From NCBI GenBank assembly GCA_028565715.1, contig JAOXYC010239237.1, positions 1 to 10,417 on the forward strand: 10,417 nt of DNA. Reading direction: 5' to 3'. The translations under genes were made by a program, and so were the position numbers. Numbering within the stretch: position 1 is the stretch's first letter; each line of letters opens with the position of its first letter. Source of the stretch: Phoronis pallida. Taxonomy: Eukaryota; Phoronida; Phoronidae. The notes under the pieces were generated by a model. It saw only the letters and a list, made by a program, of their open reading frames with translations, had not been told where the DNA came from and searched no databases. Shown here one piece after another: positions 6,301 to 10,417 of the stretch.

Positions 6301-9024
6301 AAGAGGCTGGGCGTAGGCCTATCAATGGAAATGAACACATTATTCAGATTCTGGTCATTTTTCCTGCGTCAACATTTTAATAAAAAGATGTACAATGAGT
6401 TCCGTACATTAGCTCAGGAAGATGGAAAGGCTGGCTACAGGTAAATAATAAATAAATAAATATAAATGAATAATATAAGTAAGTCCCACAATCTGGTGTT
6501 CTTTGTTGCCTTTGAACCAGTTGTGATTGCAAAGTGGTGGAGAGGATTGTAGAAATCAAGCCTAGTGCAGGGCATTTGTGTTTGTGGCCACAACGTCAAT
6601 ACATTTAATGAAAGTTTAGAACTTGGATTGTCTACTGCAATGACACTACTCAACTTCTGTCCATAAAATTTTCGTTTCGTATCGAAACAAGTCAAAGTGA
6701 TTCTTACAATGAATGGGAAGTAATACCACCTTTTATTGGATGAGATTTGAAAAATCGGAGAACGAGCCTTTGGCGAGTTCGATGATTTTTAAAATCGAAT
6801 CCAATAAATGGTTGTATTACTTCCCATGAATTTGAGAATCATTTTATCATAATCACATAGCATCGCCAATTTGCGAAAAATGTGGAGTTTTGAGTGACGT
6901 TTCGATAAGAGAATGCCGAATATAATAACGCTCTGAAGTTACTTTTAAGTAAAATAGTGTTACAACATCGAATAGAAGGGTAGTTATGTGATAAAAGGTA
7001 TTCCTAATTGCTTGTGAAAATGGAGGTCTCGTCTTTCACTTGGCTTGACATGTGTTGTCAAGTTTTGTTCCGAGATTTCCTAGATTAATCGGTGTCGATC
7101 AGACAGATGCATACTCGACTGGTGGGTATGCGTTTCGAATGAGACATACAAAAATTGTTGAAATTCATATGTCGATTATATTGATCATTCCGAATACCTG
7201 ATTTAAAATGAAAATGCTCTTCTGCATGTCTTTGCTGACATGTCCATTTTGATTGGTTCCGTTTTTGAAGCAAAATTTCAAGAAAGTGTGCACAATGGGG
7301 CTAGTTGACCAAAAGGCGGCGCAGTGTTTTATGTGGTAAACCAGCATAGCGCATGGGTGAGTAAAGCCATTGTTTAATAGAGAAGCAGCCTGGTTGTGCG
7401 TAAGATCAGCCGCTGGGAACCAGGTCATACCACATAATACAATAGTGCCATCTGATGAGTTCTTAGTTTGCCAACTAGCCCCATTGAATTGGCTAAAAAT
7501 AAGGGGTGAGTCCGCAGAATAATGAGTAGCGTGGTTATAAAACTGTGATTCATACCAAGGTGATAGTTATAACAGTGCTGTTAACCATTTTCCCCCCTTT
7601 TCCTCCAGGTATGGGTTAGAATGTCTATTTCGGTTCTACAGCTACGGCTTAGAGAAAAGATTTCGACCAGATCTATATAAGGACTTCCAGGAGGATACTT
7701 TAACAGACCAGGAACATGGTTCGTAGTTTTGGTGTCTAGGTTCCCTTATTTCTTGTAGATGTCCTTTTGAAAATTCACATTTCTATTGTCAAAATATGAA
7801 TGGAGATCTTATCTTTCATTAGGCCTGACATATGTTGTCGGGTTTTATACTTAGATTTCCTAGATTAATCGGTGTCGATCAGACAGATGCATACTCGACT
7901 CGGTGGGTATGCGTTTCGAATGAGACATACAAAATGTTAAAATGTGTTCCATGAAATCAATCATTCCAAAGACTGGTTTAGTTTTCTTGAATGTAACATT
8001 TGGCATAAAAATAACAGTTGGACTATTGTGTACATTCTTCATGGGGGAGTAGCCAAGCCTACCAGAGATTCCCTCTAACGAATTTTGATTCCATCTTACG
8101 AACCACCCATAATTGGTTTTTCCCTCTGGTAGGCTTGGTAGCCAAACTCTTATCTATCTACTCATAAACTGGAATAGCATTTGACCTTATGTGCCTTTAG
8201 GTTTGTACACACCCTTACAGCTGAAATAAGGTGCATTTACTATTGTTGAATGTGTTAAATTCTTAACCAGTCAATTAACCACTACTTAATTGATTGTAGG
8301 TCAACTTTACGGGCTTGAGAAGTTCTGGGCATATCTGAAGTACTCTAAACGAACAGTAGAGGTTGATCCTAGGCTGAAGGCACTGTTGTCAAAATACAAG
8401 ACTGCTCATGATTTCAGGGTAGAGCCACCTGTAAGTGTTTACTAGGCAGGAACTTGACATAAAAATCACACTTGAATGTAATAGCAACATACAGGTTGAA
8501 GTGTAACTAGAATTGATATTTGTATCTGGCCAAAATTGAAGAACAAAGTTTAATATTAGCGTACCTATAAAAATATTTATGACATTTCGGTAGATACCTG
8601 CTACCATCTGCAGATTTATAACAAGAATAGCTCATGGGAAAGGTGTGCTGTCATGAAGCTGTGCTGAAAGGCTGCGGTATTTATGTTCTCTTGTGGATTT
8701 GGATTAGAATCGTTAGTTGTAACTTTTAGATTCCAAGTCTCACAGTTATATTCATTTCGTATGAATGATAATGAGAAAAACATGATTGTAATGATGATAA
8801 TAGAATATGTAATTTTTTTTGCTCAGCGTGCGACTGGTGCAGAGGGCGCTACTAAACACGGTGCTGGCGATGTCCACCCGAAATCCAAAGACAGCATTAA
8901 GTCCGCCAAGAAGGACCACGCTCCTGCAAAAGGTGACAAGTCCTCATCTAAGAAAGATGTTGTGGCCTCCAGTGACAAATCGTCGTCGAAAAAAGACATT
9001 GCAGCATCAGGAGATGCTAAGTAA
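753..9024 (+). CDS. LARP1: La-related protein 1 (LARP1), 3' part, 12 exons, 5' incomplete
   Basis: Cytoplasmic RNA-binding protein that, by family knowledge, binds and represses or stabilises 5'TOP mRNAs (ribosomal proteins, translation factors) under mTORC1 control, working with PABP. Twelve exons joined at GT-AG sites give 639 residues with no internal stop; the lengths 220+185+104+214+124+221+125+143+145+110+131+198 sum to 1920. Order in the fragment: La-motif C-terminal end (residues about 1-28), PAM2-like motif (50-59), acidic conserved block [11 protein letters not shown] in exon 3, block ILIVTQTP...[11 protein letters not shown] in exon 4, TPR/TPK phospho-site-like repeats (321-332), and DM15 repeats A-C (about 418-547). 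Residues matching the human cap-binding set R840, F844, R879, Y883, E886 and Y922 are R463, F467, R502, Y506, E509 and Y545, all conserved. The N-terminal exons and start codon are outside the window. Vertebrates also have LARP1B; one invertebrate gene normally stands for both. Very sure of the family; exon edges come from splice consensus and frame, not from transcripts. Confidence 0.96.
973..1681 (+). other. LARP1: LARP1 intron between exons 1 and 2
   Basis: GT-AG intron of 709 bp, AT-rich and non-coding. It holds the second copy of the 70-bp repeat at 1251-1320. I see no other clear structure. Confidence 0.88.
1251..1320 (+). repeat. 70-bp interspersed repeat, copy 2
   Basis: Identical to copy 1 over the full 70 bp and in the same orientation, with sharp boundaries on both sides. 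Lies in the next intron downstream. Confidence 0.87.
1682..1866 (+). CDS. LARP1: LARP1 exon 2 of window: low-complexity linker
   Basis: Acceptor tatgtttacag ends at 1681 and donor aag|gtaata starts at 1867. The exon completes the split Asp codon and ends in phase 0 after 61 further codons. The product is hydrophilic and Ser/Thr/Glu-rich. Near its end [20 protein letters not shown] matches the human LARP1 stretch with SASLP, a W (SENWIEV) and a basic KKRPRP tail. This gives weaker but positional support between exons that are strongly conserved. Confidence 0.88.
1867..2220 (+). other. LARP1: LARP1 intron between exons 2 and 3
   Basis: GT-AG intron of 354 bp with the third copy of the 70-bp repeat at 2039-2109, only 111 bp from the acceptor. 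No other feature seen. Confidence 0.88.
2039..2109 (+). repeat. 70-bp interspersed repeat, copy 3
   Basis: Differs from copies 1 and 2 by one inserted T (ctgtttggg for ctgttggg) and one C-to-T change (gtgatgag for gtgacgag). Same orientation, in the third consecutive intron. Confidence 0.87.
2221..2324 (+). CDS. LARP1: LARP1 exon 3 of window: conserved acidic block
   Basis: Acceptor gatttataattcag ends at 2220 and donor ttg|gtaagt (near-perfect) starts at 2325. It encodes 34 codons plus two bases of a split Trp. [20 protein letters not shown] followed by NTFTDW matches the human LARP1 block [24 protein letters not shown] almost residue for residue, one of the best family signatures in the middle region. 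Confidence 0.95.
2325..2720 (+). other. LARP1: LARP1 intron between exons 3 and 4
   Basis: GT-AG intron of 396 bp, AT-rich. No repeat, RNA gene or coding signal seen in it. Confidence 0.88.
2721..2934 (+). CDS. LARP1: LARP1 exon 4 of window: ILIVTQTP / [11 protein letters not shown] block
   Basis: Acceptor cgtattttgtag ends at 2720 and donor gtg|gtaggt starts at 2935. The first base completes the Trp codon, then 71 codons end in phase 0. An acidic Ser/Asp stretch precedes [20 protein letters not shown], then a Lys/Arg-rich stretch and [20 protein letters not shown]. Both blocks are close to human LARP1. The codons are GC-richer than the flanking introns. Confidence 0.96.
3221..3331 (+). repeat. 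LINE/SINE-type 3' tail with (ATT)n microsatellite
   Basis: A perfect 8-bp stem AGCGCTTT (3225-3232) / AAAGCGCT (3239-3246) with a 6-base loop is followed by ctaaataagcaccgac and then an interrupted (ATT)n tract at 3261-3331. A stem-loop of the form GCGCTTTG..AAAAGCGCT followed by a short tandem tail is typical of 3' ends of L2/CR1-like LINEs and the SINEs they mobilise. The rest of the element is not recognisable. Confidence 0.6.
3401..3450 (+). pseudogene. Decayed copy of exon 5 acceptor and exon start
   Basis: tgacttcaagacagtgaatct (3426-3446) matches exon 5 at 3479-3499 in 20 of 21 bases. The upstream tgagttt (3401-3407) is also repeated at 3451-3457, so the unit is about 50-53 bp in tandem. 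In frame it reads DFKTVNL then TAA, and it lacks an AG where the exon begins, so it is not usable as an exon. Confidence 0.75.
3474..3597 (+). CDS. LARP1: LARP1 exon 5 of window: KTVNLIS and polyproline segment
   Basis: Acceptor tcgtgttttcag ends at 3473 and donor tcag|gtagga starts at 3598. It enters in phase 0 and ends with one base of a split Glu. [19 protein letters not shown] matches the human FKKVNMISREQFDTLTP segment. It is followed by a linker with six consecutive prolines (residues 272-277). A partial decayed copy of the exon start lies about 50 bp upstream in the preceding intron. Confidence 0.93.
3598..4059 (+). other. LARP1: LARP1 intron between exons 5 and 6
   Basis: GT-AG intron of 462 bp, very AT-rich. 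Only an imperfect ~51-bp tandem duplication near the 3' end (3929-4026) stands out. Confidence 0.88.
3929..4026 (+). repeat. Imperfect ~51-bp tandem duplication before exon 6
   Basis: gattgat followed by ttcagaaatt.tgtc...attttcca occurs at 3929-3979 and again at 3980-4026, with a 3-base gap and scattered substitutions. It ends about 33 bp before the exon 6 acceptor. Confidence 0.7.
4060..4280 (+). CDS. LARP1: LARP1 exon 6 of window: TPR/TPK repeat linker
   Basis: Acceptor catatttctcag ends at 4059 and donor cag|gtaact starts at 4281. Two bases complete the Glu codon, then 73 codons end in phase 0. Key features are [10 protein letters not shown] (human ARSLPTTVPES), four tandem TP-R/K triplets [12 protein letters not shown] (residues 321-332; human [10 protein letters not shown]) and RFYPVMKD (human RFYPVVKE). 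By inference the TP-basic motifs suit proline-directed kinases; LARP1 is heavily phosphorylated in this linker in vertebrates. Confidence 0.95.
4554..4600. repeat. Nested hairpin in intron
   Basis: Outer arms AGGTCTCTTG (4554-4563) and CAAGAGACCT (4591-4600) are a perfect 10-bp inverted repeat. An inner stem GTGCC (4576-4580) / GGCAC (4586-4590) stacks on it with a 5-base loop, leaving a 12-base bulge on one side. Possibly a small foldback element; family unknown. Confidence 0.65.
4717..4774. repeat. Foldback with A19 tract
   Basis: ATTTGGAATCT (4717-4727) and AGATTCCAAAT (4764-4774) are perfect 11-bp inverted arms. Between them is a run of 19 A (4729-4747) and a T-rich stretch, so the stem can extend into A:T pairs. 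Confidence 0.7.
4885..5009 (+). CDS. LARP1: LARP1 exon 7 of window: [16 protein letters not shown] block
   Basis: Acceptor tgatttgtttgcag ends at 4884 and donor cagag|gtacgc starts at 5010. It encodes 41 codons plus two bases of a split Ser. [20 protein letters not shown] then [11 protein letters not shown] is nearly identical to human LARP1 just N-terminal to the DM15 region. A basic cluster (PRKRKTKH) is followed by a serine-rich tail ([10 protein letters not shown]). Confidence 0.96.
5010..5726 (+). other. LARP1: LARP1 intron between exons 7 and 8
   Basis: GT-AG intron of 717 bp containing a minus-strand tRNA-like SINE head (5387-5458). Two small hairpins are also visible: GCGATA/TATCGC at 5069-5086, and CCCTCGAC (5174-5181) against GTCGAAGGG (5186-5194) with one bulged base. 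The rest is AT-rich with no coding signal. Confidence 0.87.
5387..5458 (-). repeat. tRNA-like SINE head (tRNA-derived, decayed)
   Basis: The minus strand folds as a 72-nt cloverleaf: acceptor GGCTGGA with TTCAGTT (three G-U pairs), D arm GCTC-AGTTGGTA-GAGC, anticodon arm TCTGA-CCGGCAA-TCAGG, 4-base variable loop and T arm CTGGG-TACGATT-CCTAG. The anticodon position reads GGC. An A-box (TAGCTCAGTTGG) and near-consensus B-box (GGTACGATTCC) are present. C instead of U at position 33, A for T at 55 and no CCA speak for a tRNA-derived SINE or pseudogene, not a working tRNA. The SINE body would run toward lower coordinates (17-mer at 5366-5382 shared with 124-140). Confidence 0.75.
5727..5869 (+). 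CDS. LARP1: LARP1 exon 8 of window: DM15 repeat A, first half
   Basis: Acceptor ctcttacccacag ends at 5726 and donor aaag|gtaggt starts at 5870. It enters in phase 2 and leaves one base of a split Glu. A Ser-rich start with SYGSAP (human SYGCTP) leads into [20 protein letters not shown] and KYHAKCLK (residues 418-445), the first half of DM15 repeat A. This exon has a decayed, frameshifted copy in the following intron (5922-6029). Confidence 0.95.
5870..6295 (+). other. LARP1: LARP1 intron between exons 8 and 9
   Basis: GT-AG intron of 426 bp. Its first half contains a decayed copy of part of exon 8 (5922-6029); the second half is AT-rich with no recognised feature. Confidence 0.88.
5922..6029 (+). 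pseudogene. Decayed intronic copy of exon 8 (DM15 A segment)
   Basis: Bases 5957-6005 match exon 8 bases 5808-5856 at 36 of 49 positions without gaps. Flanking blocks also match (ttccc..actt.caaca.ccgtc before, aaatgt..cttaaag after). In frame it reads [16 protein letters not shown] against exon [17 protein letters not shown] 2-base deletion, a 5-base insertion and further insertions break the frame. The position equivalent to the gtaggt donor reads aaccat, so there is no donor. Confidence 0.75.
6296..6440 (+). CDS. LARP1: LARP1 exon 9 of window: DM15 A/B, cap-contact Arg and Phe
   Basis: Acceptor cttttgttacag ends at 6295 and donor acag|gtaaat starts at 6441. It completes the Glu codon and ends with two bases of a split Arg. 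[20 protein letters not shown] then [16 protein letters not shown] matches human DM15. R463 and F467 in LFRFWSFF correspond to human R840 and F844, which contact the mRNA cap or first nucleotide. The donor runs straight into an AATA-rich tract. Confidence 0.96.
6441..6478 (+). repeat. AATA-rich low-complexity tract
   Basis: Repeated aaat/aata units begin at the intron donor itself and run about 38 bp. Simple-sequence expansion next to a splice donor. Confidence 0.7.
6699..6840. mobile_element. Long foldback MITE-like element
   Basis: A ~142-bp imperfect palindrome centred at 6770. Perfect arm segments are ATGGGAAGTAATAC (6713-6726) against 6814-6827, TTTATTGGAT (6732-6741) against 6799-6808, GATTCT/AGAATC at the ends, and GCC-TTT-GGC at the centre. 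No coding capacity and no clear target-site duplication. Confidence 0.8.
7020..7200. repeat. Interspersed repeat copy A (5' of exon 10)
   Basis: Core 7073-7153 matches copy B (7853-7934) except for one extra C in B. Weaker similarity extends about 50 bp on each side. It contains hairpins GCATAC/GTATGC and CTTGACA/TGTCAAG. The element class is unknown; orientation is the same as copy B. Confidence 0.82.
7293..7486. mobile_element. MITE-like element with 15-bp perfect TIRs
   Basis: CAATGGGGCTAGTTG (7293-7307) and its exact reverse complement (7472-7486) bound a 194-bp element. A further inner inverted match (TTATGTGGTA and TACCACATAA) supports long, decayed terminal inverted repeats. No transposase frame, and no evident target-site duplication. 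Confidence 0.8.
7609..7718 (+). CDS. LARP1: LARP1 exon 10 of window: DM15 B/C, m7G-binding core
   Basis: Acceptor ccccccttttcctccag ends at 7608; donor catg|gttcgt starts at 7719 and is weak (T instead of purine at +3). [20 protein letters not shown] matches human DM15; R502, Y506 and E509 correspond to R879, Y883 and E886 of the cap pocket. The length of 110 nt is not a multiple of 3, so skipping this exon would shift the frame and destroy the DM15 C-terminus. The exon is flanked in both introns by direct copies of one interspersed repeat. Confidence 0.95.
7799..7980. repeat. Interspersed repeat copy B (3' of exon 10)
   Basis: Direct-orientation partner of copy A, with core 7853-7934. Outside the core it has diverged from A, but the hairpin CCTGACA/TGTCGGG is kept where A has CTTGACA/TGTCAAG. 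Confidence 0.82.
8053..8138. repeat. Foldback with 15-bp perfect arms
   Basis: CCAAGCCTACCAGAG (8053-8067) is the exact reverse complement of 8124-8138, with a 56-base loop. It directly follows repeat copy B. Possibly a small MITE or a piece of the same composite insertion. Confidence 0.75.
8300..8430 (+). CDS. LARP1: LARP1 exon 11 of window: DM15 repeat C
   Basis: Acceptor aattgattgtag ends at 8299 and donor cct|gtaagt (strong) starts at 8431. Two bases complete the Gly codon, then 43 codons end in phase 0. [20 protein letters not shown] is near-identical to human LARP1. Y545 in LKYSK corresponds to Y922, the second aromatic stacking on m7G. The exon closes with a [18 protein letters not shown] stretch matching human DPKLQEYLGKF..DFRVDPP. 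Confidence 0.96.
8431..8826 (+). other. LARP1: LARP1 intron between exons 11 and 12
   Basis: GT-AG intron of 396 bp, AT-rich, with a T-rich tract directly before the acceptor. I see no repeat or coding feature in it. Confidence 0.83.
8827..9024 (+). CDS. LARP1: LARP1 terminal exon: Lys/Ser-rich C-terminal tail and stop
   Basis: Acceptor taattttttttgctcag ends at 8826; TAA stop at 9022-9024. The 65-residue tail is Lys/Ser/Asp/Ala-rich and predicted disordered; it does not resemble the human tail and is probably lineage-specific. It holds a 13-residue tandem repeat: [13 protein letters not shown] (from 8935) and [13 protein letters not shown] (from 8974), a 39-bp period. Only the acceptor, frame and absence of another nearby coding option define the exon, so it is less certain than exons 8-11. 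Confidence 0.85.
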   Translation, partial: RATGAEGATKHGAGDVHPKSKDSIKSAKKDHAPAKGDKSSSKKDVVASSDKSSSKKDIAASGDAK

Positions 9025-9090
9025 CATCTGCATCTGGCCATGCTCAGCAACATCTGCACATTGAGATGCTTAGTAACATCTGCGGTCTGT
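9013..9090 (+). repeat. 26-bp tandem repeat, three units, spanning the stop codon
   Basis: Units start at 9013, 9039 and 9065, exactly 26 bp apart, each beginning with a near-identical 19-base core (gatgctaagtaacatctgc and variants). The first unit contains the last LARP1 codons and the TAA stop. Confidence 0.85.
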
Positions 9091-10417
9091 GCAAAGACTA
9101 TAAACAAAGACTAAAATACTATGACGGTGGTTATTTCATGATTTTCGTGTGGATAAACATGAAAAAGTTGATTGTTTGATTCTGAAAATGATGGTTCATT
9201 TAAGAATGTGGATGATGGGTTGATGGAGAAGACGCTGTCAAGTTTATTGTTGTGATATATCGTTTCTCAGTCGGAAATGTTGAGAAATTTTTTTCTGTTC
9301 TTCGCCGTGACGAGGACAAAGATGTTTGTCATTTCTTTATGCTAGTCTCTAGTTATTGATAATGCTTGTACATTTTACGATGTTTGTAGAGAAAACACAA
9401 AAAAATTATATTTTTTCTTGGAAAGTATATTAGCTTAGATATTAAATTGTTAGGTTTAAAAAGTGAAACAGTAATTTTAATTAAATCTGGATAAGATTAT
9501 TTTCAATTCAAATATGGCCGTGGGAATGTTTAAATTTTGTTGATGAATATATGGTAGGTCGTATTTTTGTTTTGTTTTAATTTGAAATGATGATTATAAT
9601 GGCTCCCCCCATTATATTAACTGTACAGTACTAACAGTGCTGATGTCATAACCAATCAGTGTATATTTTTTGATCTCTGGACAATTTATGCCAAAATCAA
9701 TTCAGTTTGATAATAGAGGGTTTTGTGTATGTTAGGGAAAGTTGTATTTTCTGTTTCATCCTTGAAACAAGTTTGTCATAGAACGAGCACAGTTTAATCA
9801 CCAGGACAGCTGGCATTTCAAACATATTCTTTCACTTCACGAGGAATCCTGGTTGAGAATTTCAGCGGACCTTACTTAGAAATATGATTTTGGATGTTGG
9901 ATAAATACAAATAGTGAGTTTTCATTCTGAATACAACTATATTCCCCATCTTTCATTGAAGTTGTTAGTATTAAACCAAACCAATTCAAGATTTGGTGAT
10001 ATTTCTGTAACTTCTAACATCATTCATAGATAAATAGAAGAACAGATCCACAACTTGACTTCGTGAAGCAAGAAAAACGAGATGCAATACTTATAGGTTC
10101 ATATCCGGTTGTGTGTATTTCAAACCCAACTCTCAAACTGGAAGTGAAACTTTACCTTCTCAAAACCAATGTATGGAACCGAGGCAAACAGACTTTTCTA
10201 CTTCGCAAGACAAACCATTATGCCAAGCATAAGTTGGGGATCTTTTCTACTATTAATCTATGCATCATTATATTATCGTACTGTCAAGGCTTGTAGCTGG
10301 CAATAACAGAATTATGTTGATCAATTTATTCATAGTTTGAATACCTGCAACTCAAAAAGTCGAGTTCTCTGATTTGTTGTTGATGGGCTTTTACCCAGAA
10401 CCTGGATAGATTATATC
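9025..10417 (+). other. LARP1: LARP1 3' UTR and downstream flank
   Basis: AT-rich non-coding sequence after the stop. I found no AATAAA; ATTAAA variants occur at 9441-9446, 9480-9485 and 9970-9975, any of which could be the polyadenylation signal, so the UTR end is unknown. It contains the rest of a 26-bp tandem repeat (to 9090) and a perfect 8-bp hairpin (9595-9616). No second gene is recognisable before the window ends. Confidence 0.7.
9595..9616 (+). other. Perfect 8-bp hairpin in 3' UTR
   Basis: TATAATGG (9595-9602) and CCATTATA (9609-9616) enclose a CTCCCC loop. A compact RNA stem-loop if the UTR extends this far; function unknown. Confidence 0.6.

Larger units (their letters stand above)
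6441..7608 (+). other. LARP1: LARP1 intron between exons 9 and 10, repeat mosaic
   Basis: The largest intron in the window (1168 bp). It starts with an AATA-rich tract, then holds a long foldback element (6699-6840), copy A of an interspersed repeat (about 7020-7200) and a second terminal-inverted-repeat element (7293-7486). No coding signal with homology; the open frames here run through repeats. Confidence 0.87.
7719..8299 (+). other. LARP1: LARP1 intron between exons 10 and 11
   Basis: GT-AG intron of 581 bp with a weak gttcgt donor. It holds copy B of the interspersed repeat (about 7799-7980) followed by a foldback with 15-bp perfect arms (8053-8138). Confidence 0.87.

Noticed and set aside
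7080-7140. Hammerhead-ribozyme-like order on the minus strand of repeat A/B (GAAA, hairpin GCATAC/GTATGC, ATC, hairpin TGTC/GACA, CCGATTA)
   Set aside because: The CUGANGA core has two substitutions, and the bases that should form stem II do not pair. The same defects occur in both copies.
7085-8042. Minus-strand open frames sharing the peptide [10 protein letters not shown] in two places
   Set aside because: Both are translations of the same interspersed repeat (copies A and B). They lack homology, and the frames are short and differ outside the core.
8823-9107. 94-codon minus-strand open frame opposite the last exon
   Set aside because: Antisense shadow of the Lys/Ser-rich coding exon, caused by its codon composition. 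The plus frame has the acceptor and continues LARP1.
10063-10296. 77-codon plus-strand open frame near the window end
   Set aside because: No recognised motif, no splice context and AT-rich base composition like the flank; most likely chance in the 3' flank.

Overview
This is eukaryotic genomic DNA. It carries the 3' part of one protein-coding gene on the + strand, split into 12 exons by GT-AG introns. The joined exons give one open frame of 1920 nt (639 residues plus TAA). I recognise it as LARP1 (La-related protein 1), from the end of the La motif to the stop codon. Matched blocks include [74 protein letters not shown] and [20 protein letters not shown]1 binds 5'TOP mRNAs downstream of mTORC1. 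Its C-terminal DM15 region holds the m7G cap and first nucleotide, and the cap-contacting residues known from human LARP1 all appear intact. The start codon and N-terminal exons lie upstream of the window.

The short AT-rich introns (about 350-1170 bp), the GC-richer exons and the mix of a tRNA-derived SINE, MITE-like foldbacks and a LINE-type 3' tail with (ATT)n suggest an invertebrate animal, probably marine. The species cannot be named from this sequence alone.

Layout: 1-752 is the 3' part of an upstream intron. Exons are 753-972, 1682-1866, 2221-2324, 2721-2934, 3474-3597, 4060-4280, 4885-5009, 5727-5869, 6296-6440, 7609-7718, 8300-8430 and 8827-9024 (stop at 9022-9024). The 3' UTR and flank run from 9025 to 10417. 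Exons 1-7 encode the La-motif end, a PAM2-like motif and the disordered middle region. Exons 8-11 encode DM15 repeats A-C. Exon 12 encodes a lysine/serine-rich tail.

The introns hold most of the unexpected structure. A 70-bp element recurs in three consecutive introns. A second repeat pair flanks exon 10. There are decayed copies of exon 8 (in the intron after it) and of the exon 5 start (in the intron before it). Several foldback elements are present, and a 26-bp tandem repeat runs across the stop codon. I found no second gene, no credible novel multi-gene system, no CRISPR array and no viral sequence.
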